Shown here: positions 6,874 to 12,367 of the stretch, piece after piece | How positions within the stretch are numbered: the first letter of the stretch is position 1 | How the letters are laid out: each line of letters starts with the position of its first letter | Origin: Actinomycetota bacterium | GTDB taxonomy: Bacteria > Zhuqueibacterota > Zhuqueibacteria > Residuimicrobiales > Krinioviventaceae | Assembly: GCA_011682565.1 (NCBI GenBank) | Contig: JAACEJ010000035.1 | Location: 1-12,367 of the forward strand | DNA length: 12,367 nt | Direction: 5' to 3' | The notes under the pieces: model-generated | What the model saw: the letters and a program-made list of their open reading frames with translations, nothing else | The model's database searches: none | Told to the model about the DNA's origin: nothing | Translations under genes and position numbers: made by a program

Positions 6874-7995
6874 TTAATTAAAAGAACGCCTGTTTTTTAA
6901 ATGGGCAGCAAGTGAATCCGAAGACACTTTTTTCTCCCCAAGTGATCGACTTTGATAATCCGGTACCTGGCCGCGGTTATGAAAATACGACGGATCGTTG
7001 AGGTGTTTTATATGATACCTATATTCCTGCGTTGGAATATTATTCTGCCAGACTCCGGTCAATCTTGCAATTACCGATCCGCCAAGAAACAGCAAAACAA
7101 TTACAAGGGCATAAACCACAGGCTGCAAACGAACTTTTGTCTTTGTTATCGAAAAGGTAAGTGTGTTTTCTACAGGACAAACAGCGACACAACGCAAACA
7201 GGCGTTGCATTCGTCGGACAGGACAACTTTCTCTTTATGCACCTTTATATTCATAGGACAGGCTTGTGTACATTCGCGGCAATCAGTACAAGTATCGGGA
7301 TTCCTGTGAATTTTAAAGAGACTTAACCAGCTTGTCAGGCCCAAAAGCGCTCCATAAGGGCAAAGGTACCGGCACCAAAAGAATCTTATTAAAATGGAAA
7401 ACAAAACCAGGGCGATTAAAACACGCACTGTAAAGGAAGACATATTGACAAAGAACAAGAGCATTTTTATGTCTGCTACTTTATTGTAGGGGCTATAAAT
7501 AAATTTTTGCAAGTCGATAACATTCATCTGCACCAATACGGCCCAGAGGAAGAAAAACAAAATAAGATATTTCAAACTTCGTAGCGGATAATCCAGCCAC
7601 CTTGGAAGACTCCGTGGCCGGCTAAAAATTAAAACATGAATTTTTGCCAGGTATTCCGAAAACAAACCGACCGGACAGACCCAACTGCAAAATCCCCTTT
7701 TCAACAGAAATGCTGTTGCCAGAATAATAATGAAAAGTAAAACTCCGAAAGGATGAACAAGATTGAATTTTCCCGTCAAAACCCAATACTTGAGGCTCAT
7801 TAATGAGCTTATGGGAAGAAAAGACTCGACCCCGGGTGGTCTTGAAACAACATGATCGGCGCCGCGTTCCAGTTGGCTTACAAAGATATAAAACTTTATG
7901 CCGATCCATATTATAACTGCCAAAAAACCAAACTGAACTAATCGTCTGTAAAATTGTGTCGCAAGCTTTGCTTTTAGCACATTCAGGAAATTCAT
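6874..7995 (-). CDS. NapH-like membrane polyferredoxin (quinol dehydrogenase type)
   Basis: A 373-residue inner-membrane protein of the NapH/NosR-C/RdxA group (COG0348 type). It has about five hydrophobic segments (roughly 18-39, 84-99, 138-157, 180-197 and 283-301). Two Cx3CP motifs follow membrane segments, as in NapH: CSWVCP (103-108) and CRYLCP (198-203). Two ferredoxin motifs bind [4Fe-4S] clusters: C226-x2-C229-x2-C232-x3-C236-P and C253-x2-C256-x2-C259-x3-C263-P. Such proteins take electrons from quinol and pass them to periplasmic reductases. The C-terminal tail of about 70 residues after the last membrane segment is longer than usual and could contact the cytochrome if it is periplasmic. 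The gene is first in a two-gene operon with the octahaem cytochrome, so it is the likely electron partner. Its ribosome-binding site is weak (GAGA). Naming it napH would overreach, since no napA, napG or napB is nearby. Confidence 0.88.
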   Translation of the reverse strand: MNFLNVLKAKLATQFYRRLVQFGFLAVIIWIGIKFYIFVSQLERGADHVVSRPPGVESFLPISSLMSLKYWVLTGKFNLVHPFGVLLFIIILATAFLLKRGFCSWVCPVGLFSEYLAKIHVLIFSRPRSLPRWLDYPLRSLKYLILFFFLWAVLVQMNVIDLQKFIYSPYNKVADIKMLLFFVNMSSFTVRVLIALVLFSILIRFFWCRYLCPYGALLGLTSWLSLFKIHRNPDTCTDCRECTQACPMNIKVHKEKVVLSDECNACLRCVAVCPVENTLTFSITKTKVRLQPVVYALVIVLLFLGGSVIARLTGVWQNNIPTQEYRYHIKHLNDPSYFHNRGQVPDYQSRSLGEKKVSSDSLAAHLKNRRSFN

Positions 7996-8019
7996 TAAAT
8001 GTTTCTCATTTTATAATTA

Positions 8020-8033
8020 GGACAATTTCGTCC
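8020..8033. promoter_or_regulatory. GGAC-N6-GTCC inverted repeat, candidate operator
   Basis: GGAC (8020-8023) and GTCC (8030-8033) are inverted copies with a six-base spacer. The inner core GAC-N6-GTC and the spacing match the palindrome in front of the Rrf2 gene. It lies directly downstream of the proposed -10 box of the NapH-like operon, where a bound repressor would block initiation. Four-base arms can occur by chance, so this is only a candidate. Confidence 0.4.
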
Positions 8034-8035
8034 GA

Positions 8036-8064
8036 AATATAAAACATCTACAGCTTATGATCAA
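8036..8064 (-). promoter_or_regulatory. Candidate sigma-70 promoter of the NapH-octahaem operon
   Basis: On the minus strand TTGATC (8059-8064) is followed after exactly 17 bases by TATATT (8036-8041), four of six and five of six matches to the consensus. This puts the transcript start about 30-35 bases upstream of the NapH-like ATG, inside the GGAC-N6-GTCC repeat. The region is AT-rich, so chance matches are possible. Confidence 0.45.
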
Positions 8065-8214
8065 GAGTTATATTTTGCATTTCATTACAAGGTCGTATTT
8101 TTCCTTGCGGAGTCGAGTTTCTGCTGGTCGTTGTGATCAGAATTTTCTTTTTTGCAGGCCTTTTTTATGTCACTAATTGAGACCTATAACTCCAGATTCT
8201 ATTACAAACTTTTT

Positions 8215-9681
8215 TTAGATTTGGAACATTTTTTGAATAAAGTTATGATCCTCGCGCTGATGAATATTGGTGAATTCATTTGTTTGTGACGAATAAGTAT
8301 AATCCTTTTCCCATTTTTCAATATTCCCGGCAATTTGTTTAATGGCATCTGTAATATAATAAACCTCATCATTCGTCATTGTCGGATGTATTGACATACG
8401 TACCCATCCTGGTTTCTCGGACAGATCACCGTGATCGATTTTATCAGTGATATGCCTGGACTCTTGCGGTGTAACATGGAGCAAAAAATGCCCATAAGTT
8501 CCGGCACAGGAACAGCCGCCTCTCACCTGGACACCAAAGCGGTCGTTGAGCAATTTGACAATAAGGTTATAGTGGATACGATCAACATAAAATGAAAAAA
8601 TACCCAGACGATCTTCAATTTGAGGAGCCAGAATATGCAGACCGGGAATTTTATTCAACTCTATAAAAACAATTCGCACTATTTCTTCTTCGCGTTCCAG
8701 TATCTTATCAATCCCCATCTTTTCTTTCAAACGAATGGCAAGTGCGGCTTTGATGGCCTGTAAAAATCCGGGTGTTCCGCCGTCCTCCCGGATTTCAATG
8801 TCCTGAGAAAAGCGGAATCGCCCCCATGGATTCGTCCAATCCACGGTACCACCGCCCGGCTGGTCGGGGATTTTATTGTGATACAAGTTAGAATCGAATA
8901 TAAGTACACCCGAAGACCCGGGTCCGCCTAAAAATTTGTGCGGCGAGAAAAAAATAGCATCCAGCTTTTCCAATGGATCTTTTGGATGCATATCCATTTC
9001 AACGTAGGGCGCAGAAGCAGCAAAATCAATAAAACAGAGGCCGCCGTGTTCGTGCATTATGCGCGCCAGCCGGTAGAAATCCGGTCTGATTCCCGTTACG
9101 TTTGAACATGCCGTAAAGCTGCCGATCTTAAACACCCGGGCTTTGTGTTTTTCCAACCGTGCTTGCAGATCATCAAAATTCACCAGTCCGTTTTTATCCG
9201 CCTGAATAACCTCAACATCGGCAATTGTGGCAAGCCAGGAGGTCTGGTTCGAATGATGTTCCATGTGGGTTATAAAAACCACTGGTCGTTGAGAGCCTTT
9301 TTCGCATTTAAGCGGATAGCAGCTTTCCGGGACTTTGAGGCCGAGAATGCGCTGGAATTTGTTTACCGCAGCAGTCATTCCAAAGCCCGCATGAATAATC
9401 ACATCATTGGAACCCGCATGAACGTGTTTTTTAATCATATCGTGGGCGAAATGATAGGCCTTTGTCATCAAAGTACCGGTTATACTGGATTCGGAATGGG
9501 TGTTACCTACGAACGGTCCAAAATCTTGCGCGATTTTTTGTTCAATCGGGGCGTAGAGACGCCCGCTCGCCGTCCAGTCCGCATATACAATCCTTCGCTC
9601 GCCGTAAGGGGAGGCGAACGTTTGATCTATTCCAACAATATTTTTTCTGAATGGCACAAAGTATGATTCAAGTAAATTCAA
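8215..9681 (-). CDS. Class V aminotransferase / cysteine desulfurase-like enzyme
   Basis: A 488-residue PLP-dependent enzyme of fold type I, class V. PLP-site features are visible: THMEHHSN (138-145) with the ring-stacking histidine, D219 in CFIDFAAS for the pyridine nitrogen, and the Schiff-base lysine K249 in FFSPHKFLGG. EDGGTP (299-304) is also family-typical. The loop VRGGCSCAGTYGH (386-398) holds C390 and C392 where SufS/CsdA desulfurases carry their catalytic cysteine, so cysteine desulfuration is possible. The protein is about 80 residues longer than SufS, and no suf or isc genes are adjacent, so the substrate is open. The best start is TTG at 9681, with GGGAG seven bases upstream; an in-frame GTG at residue 9 is the alternative. 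The gene ends 219 bases before the NapH-like start, so it may be a separate unit. Confidence 0.83.
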   Translation of the reverse strand: MNLLESYFVPFRKNIVGIDQTFASPYGERRIVYADWTASGRLYAPIEQKIAQDFGPFVGNTHSESSITGTLMTKAYHFAHDMIKKHVHAGSNDVIIHAGFGMTAAVNKFQRILGLKVPESCYPLKCEKGSQRPVVFITHMEHHSNQTSWLATIADVEVIQADKNGLVNFDDLQARLEKHKARVFKIGSFTACSNVTGIRPDFYRLARIMHEHGGLCFIDFAASAPYVEMDMHPKDPLEKLDAIFFSPHKFLGGPGSSGVLIFDSNLYHNKIPDQPGGGTVDWTNPWGRFRFSQDIEIREDGGTPGFLQAIKAALAIRLKEKMGIDKILEREEEIVRIVFIELNKIPGLHILAPQIEDRLGIFSFYVDRIHYNLIVKLLNDRFGVQVRGGCSCAGTYGHFLLHVTPQESRHITDKIDHGDLSEKPGWVRMSIHPTMTNDEVYYITDAIKQIAGNIEKWEKDYTYSSQTNEFTNIHQREDHNFIQKMFQI

Positions 9682-10023
9682 AACAATACTCCCGAGGCTG
9701 ATCCCAATATAGTACTTGTTAAAGTATTAAAAAATTATTAATTACTCAATCATTTTTTAACAAGCAGAGCGCGCCAATAAAAAACCACTTTAGCTCTAGT
9801 GCTATTATTTTGAAATTGGCTTGATAAATGGTTTGAATTCGTTTTCAATGTCCGAAAAAGCCTTTGCTATTTAAATAAAATTTTCATATTCTTTCTATGG
9901 TATCTGTCCGAGTCTTTTCACAGAATTCGAGTGTCTTGTCAATTGAAAATATTCAAGTTTGCATCTCACCTGAATAGAAATCTAATCAACTAAAACTACC
10001 AATATTTAGCGAGGATTTTTACA
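9682..10023. other. Divergent AT-rich intergenic region
   Basis: This 342-base gap separates the divergent class V aminotransferase and Gfo/Idh genes and must hold both promoters. I see no coding frame or RNA gene. Two short palindromes stand out: TACTT-gtta-AAGTA (9713-9726), about 30 bases before the aminotransferase start, and TTGAA-aata-TTCAA (9943-9956) on the Gfo/Idh side. Both are AT-rich and could be chance. No promoter is clear enough to call. Confidence 0.5.
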
Positions 10024-11397
10024 ATGGCTGAAAAGAAAAAAGAGTTAAATCGTCGACAGTTTTTGGGGAGCACGGCTGCTGCATCGGCCGCCGCATTTAC
10101 TATTGTTCCGAGGCACGTTCTGGGCGGGCCGGGTGTTAAAGCACCAAGTGATAAACTAAACATTGCCGGCGTCGGCGTCGGCGGCATGGGGAAAAACAAT
10201 GTCAGGAACTGTGCCGATGCCGGTGAAAATATTGTTGCCCTGTGCGATGTGGATTGGGATTATGCCGGCGATGTTTTTAAACAATATCCAAAGGCAAAGA
10301 CGTATAAAGATTTCCGCGTCATGTTAGAAAAACAAAAAGATATCGACGCTGTCATTGTTGCCACACCGGATCACAACCACGCCGTCGTTGCCATGGCTGC
10401 CATGCAATTGGGAAAAGGTGTTTATGTGCAAAAACCATTGACGCGGACGCCATGGGAAGCACGTATGCTGACCGAGGCTGCAAGAAAATATAAAGTTGCC
10501 ACGCAGATGGGCAACCAGGGTCATTCGGGCGAAGGTGTGCGCCTGATCTCCGAATGGATTTGGGACGGTGCCATTGGCGAGATACGCGAAGTGCACGCGT
10601 TCACTAACAGGCCGCTGTGGGTGCAAGGCGTTTACCGGCCGCACGAAAAACCGGATGTTCCTGATACGTTGGCCTGGGACCTTTGGCTTGGCCCTTCTCC
10701 TTATCGTCCGTATCACCCTGCTTACGTTCCATGGTCCTGGCGCGGCTGGTGGGATTTTGGCTGTGGCGCTCTGGGCGACATGGCCTGCCATGTTCTCGAT
10801 CCCGTATTCACAGCATTGAAACTGGGCTATCCGACCAGTGTCGATGCTTCCTCTCCGAGGATTTACATTGAAAGAGGTCTTGTTAAGGAAACAATGGACG
10901 AGACCGCACCGGTTTCATCGGTCATTAATTATAATTTCCCGGCCAGGGAGAATATGCCGCCGGTTACGATCAGGTGGTTTGACGGTGGTCTGATGCCTCC
11001 GCGTCCCGACGAGTTGGAACCCGGACGTCGTATGGGCAACGGCAGCAGCGGCGTTATTTTTATCGGCAGCAAAGGAAAACTGATGTGCGGTGAGTACGGG
11101 GACAGCCCGAGATTGATTCCGGAAACGGCAATGAAGGCTTATAAACAACCGCCCAAAACACTTCCAAGAGTAAAGGGCTCGCACGAAGAAAACTGGATCA
11201 GGGCGTGCAAAGGCGGCGAACCGGCGGATTCGAATTTCGATTATTCCGGTCCAATGACCGAAGCCGTCGTTTTGGGCAACATTTCTCTACGCATGGGAAA
11301 AAAGCTGGATTGGGATGGCGCCAACCTCAAGGTTACAAATGACGAAGCAGCCAATGCACTGGTGAAACCGAATTATCGTGCAGGATGGAGTTTGTAG
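10024..11397 (+). CDS. Tat-exported Gfo/Idh/MocA family oxidoreductase
   Basis: A 457-residue NAD(P)-dependent oxidoreductase probably acting on a sugar or sugar derivative. The N-terminus has a twin-arginine signal (NRRQFLG, residues 9-15, then an Ala-rich hydrophobic stretch to about residue 33), so it is exported folded with its cofactor. The Rossmann motif is GVGVGGMG (49-56), with ALCDVD (72-77) ending the second strand. The family's usual E-K-P appears here as QKP (136-138) in VYVQKPLTRTPWEA, keeping the catalytic-type lysine K137. The C-terminal alpha/beta domain contains WWDFGCGALGDMACH, typical of the large exported subfamily found in polysaccharide-degrading bacteria. GAGG (10011-10014) precedes the ATG by nine bases. 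The nearest neighbour encodes a protein with sugar-binding-like modules on the opposite strand, consistent with carbohydrate metabolism. Substrate unknown. Confidence 0.9.
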   Translation: MAEKKKELNRRQFLGSTAAASAAAFTIVPRHVLGGPGVKAPSDKLNIAGVGVGGMGKNNVRNCADAGENIVALCDVDWDYAGDVFKQYPKAKTYKDFRVMLEKQKDIDAVIVATPDHNHAVVAMAAMQLGKGVYVQKPLTRTPWEARMLTEAARKYKVATQMGNQGHSGEGVRLISEWIWDGAIGEIREVHAFTNRPLWVQGVYRPHEKPDVPDTLAWDLWLGPSPYRPYHPAYVPWSWRGWWDFGCGALGDMACHVLDPVFTALKLGYPTSVDASSPRIYIERGLVKETMDETAPVSSVINYNFPARENMPPVTIRWFDGGLMPPRPDELEPGRRMGNGSSGVIFIGSKGKLMCGEYGDSPRLIPETAMKAYKQPPKTLPRVKGSHEENWIRACKGGEPADSNFDYSGPMTEAVVLGNISLRMGKKLDWDGANLKVTNDEAANALVKPNYRAGWSL

Positions 11398-11445
11398 AAT
11401 TCGTCGGAAATTTTCACTTGTGAACAAAACGCAAGGGATGCTGTC

Positions 11446-11491
11446 GGAAAACGGAAAACGGAAAAATATCGTTTTCCGTTCTCCGTTTTCC
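11446..11491. repeat. 20-bp-stem hairpin of CGGAAAA-type repeats between convergent genes
   Basis: GGAAAACGGAAAACGGAAAA (11446-11465) is a run of heptamer units (ACGGAAA register), and its inverted copy (11472-11491) differs at one position (an A/C mismatch). The loop is six bases. It sits between the stops of two convergent genes, 8 bases after the minus-strand stop, so it may terminate transcription from both sides. No strong U-tract follows. The internal heptamer repetition is unusual for a terminator and resembles a dispersed palindromic repeat. Confidence 0.65.
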
Positions 11492-11499
11492 ATAAAGAT

Positions 11500-12367
11500 T
11501 TATTTTCTTTTGCTGTATTTCAGGTATTCCCCCCGTGTCGTAATGCCGATATAGCCCTTGTAAATCCCACCGTATTTTCCCACATCAAGAACGCGAACCG
11601 CAATCACATTATCACCGCTGTGTCGAATGAGATGAGGAGGGATAAAATAGGCGCGCTCTTTATTTTTCATATCTTTGTATTTCGCTTTGTGCCCATCCCG
11701 GGGAAATTCGCCGCTGTAACCAATCAAACTGCCGTTAAAATAGACCTGATCAATATCATTAATTTTTCCGAGCATCAAAATGAGTTTCTCATCGGAAAGA
11801 GTCGTTGGGAGTTTGATCTTCTTCCTGTACCAAGCAATACCATCATAACGTTTAAATCCCTGTTTTTCCCAGTAACAAGGCACAGCAATGGTTTTCCATT
11901 TTGAATCATCATAATCGGGTGCAGCCCATTTCATGTCATCGCCGGTGGAAAATTTCCATTGCCCACGTAAATTGATTTTTAATTCAAGAACATCACGACG
12001 CGAGTAAATTCCGACATCACCTTCAACAATGCCGCCGCTGCCATGATCGTCGTAAACCTGGACAGCGAGAACATTTTCAGCCCCGAAATTCAAAAGTTCC
12101 GGTGATAAAAGATAACACCGCCGTTCTTCTCCAGCCGGATCGTATTTTGGGGGAAATTTACCTTTGCCGCCCACGAGCTTTCCATTCAAATAAACCCGAT
12201 CGACAGCATCGATTCTGCCCAACTGAAGATAAAGCTTTTTGGTTTTCAAACTTGATGGCGCATTGAACTTGATTCTGTACCATGCGTAACCATCATAACC
12301 GGGAAAGCCCTCGTTTTCCCATCTATCAGGAACGTTGATTTTCTCCCATTTGGAATCATCAAATCCG
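11500..12367 (-). CDS. Partial gene: tandem GH2-type sugar-binding-like modules (C-terminal part)
   Basis: The frame is open from the window edge (first full codon at 12364-12366) to the stop at 11500, giving 288 residues without the N-terminus. The in-frame TTG near 12249 lies in the middle of a module and is not a real start. Two modules are visible with a period of exactly 150 residues: GFDDSKWEKINVP (1-13) matches DYDDSKWKTIAVP (151-163), YDGYAWYR (24-31) matches YDGIAWYR (174-181), and LGRIDAVDRVYLNG matches LGKINDIDQVYFNG. This pattern (D-D-S-x-W, G-x-A-W-Y-R, V-Y-x-N-G, N-x-x-A-V-x-V) is that of the jelly-roll galactose-binding-like domain of GH2 glycosidases and sialate O-acetylesterases. 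Catalytic domains, if any, lie outside the window. It could be a carbohydrate-active enzyme accessory region or a surface protein. Export cannot be judged. Confidence 0.75.
   Translation of the reverse strand, partial: GFDDSKWEKINVPDRWENEGFPGYDGYAWYRIKFNAPSSLKTKKLYLQLGRIDAVDRVYLNGKLVGGKGKFPPKYDPAGEERRCYLLSPELLNFGAENVLAVQVYDDHGSGGIVEGDVGIYSRRDVLELKINLRGQWKFSTGDDMKWAAPDYDDSKWKTIAVPCYWEKQGFKRYDGIAWYRKKIKLPTTLSDEKLILMLGKINDIDQVYFNGSLIGYSGEFPRDGHKAKYKDMKNKERAYFIPPHLIRHSGDNVIAVRVLDVGKYGGIYKGYIGITTRGEYLKYSKRK

Larger units (their letters stand above)
7996..8214. other. Intergenic region before the NapH-like gene
   Basis: This 219-base stretch contains the candidate promoter and GGAC-N6-GTCC repeat at 8020-8064. 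The rest (8065-8214) shows no gene, and I found no convincing terminator after the class V aminotransferase gene, so read-through from that gene cannot be excluded. Confidence 0.5.

Noticed and set aside
12247..12249. TTG near 12249 as start of the sugar-binding-like gene
   Set aside because: The same frame continues upstream to the window edge with residues clearly homologous to the second module, so the gene is truncated by the window.
1..12367. CRISPR array, tRNA, rRNA or transposase
   Set aside because: I looked for regularly spaced repeats, tRNA-like cloverleaf ends, rRNA-like sequence and transposase motifs and saw none, though small RNAs cannot be excluded by eye.

Overview
The window reads as chromosomal DNA of an uncultured or little-studied Gram-negative bacterium with AT-rich intergenic stretches. 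Periplasmic multihaem cytochrome export, a NapH-type membrane ferredoxin, a Tat-exported Gfo/Idh enzyme and clear Shine-Dalgarno sites (AGGAG or GGAGG types) before most genes point to a respiratory bacterium. A Calditrichota, KSB1 or related lineage is my guess. No rRNA, tRNA or other taxonomic marker is present, so the assignment is weak.

Layout. (a) 67-743, plus strand: a VapBC-type toxin-antitoxin pair whose toxin gene overlaps tail to tail with (b) 726-2099, minus strand: an MmgE/PrpD family enzyme. (c) 2285-2746, plus strand: an Rrf2-family regulator with three cysteines placed for an iron-sulfur cluster and a perfect 9+9 bp palindrome just before its start. (d) 2795-5466, minus strand: three genes: a DUF438/haemerythrin/PAS/DUF2249 protein, a SAM-dependent methyltransferase 10 nt downstream of it, and a 79-residue protein resembling only region 2 of an ECF sigma factor. 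(e) 5604-7995, minus strand: a two-gene operon of a NapH-like polyferredoxin membrane protein and an eight-haem c-type cytochrome of hydroxylamine oxidoreductase (HAO) type, closed by a strong intrinsic terminator. (f) 8215-9681, minus strand: a class V aminotransferase/cysteine desulfurase-like enzyme. (g) 10024-11397, plus strand: a Tat-signal Gfo/Idh/MocA oxidoreductase. (h) 11500 to the window end, minus strand: the 3' part of a gene for a protein with tandem GH2-type sugar-binding-like modules.

How the genes may work together. Sections c to e look like a nitrogen-oxide (nitrite, hydroxylamine or NO) handling or sensing module. The NapH-like protein would pass electrons from quinol to the periplasmic octahaem cytochrome. 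The Rrf2 protein could sense NO or redox state through its cluster. The DUF438 protein has haemerythrin and PAS sensing domains plus a DUF2249 domain, a set often seen near NO and denitrification genes. A candidate promoter before the NapH-like gene carries a GAC-N6-GTC inverted repeat with the same core and spacing as the palindrome before the Rrf2 gene, which could link regulator and operon. This is inference. The substrate of the cytochrome and the regulon cannot be proved from this window. Sections f to h (sulfur or amino acid metabolism, carbohydrate metabolism) have no visible link to the module.
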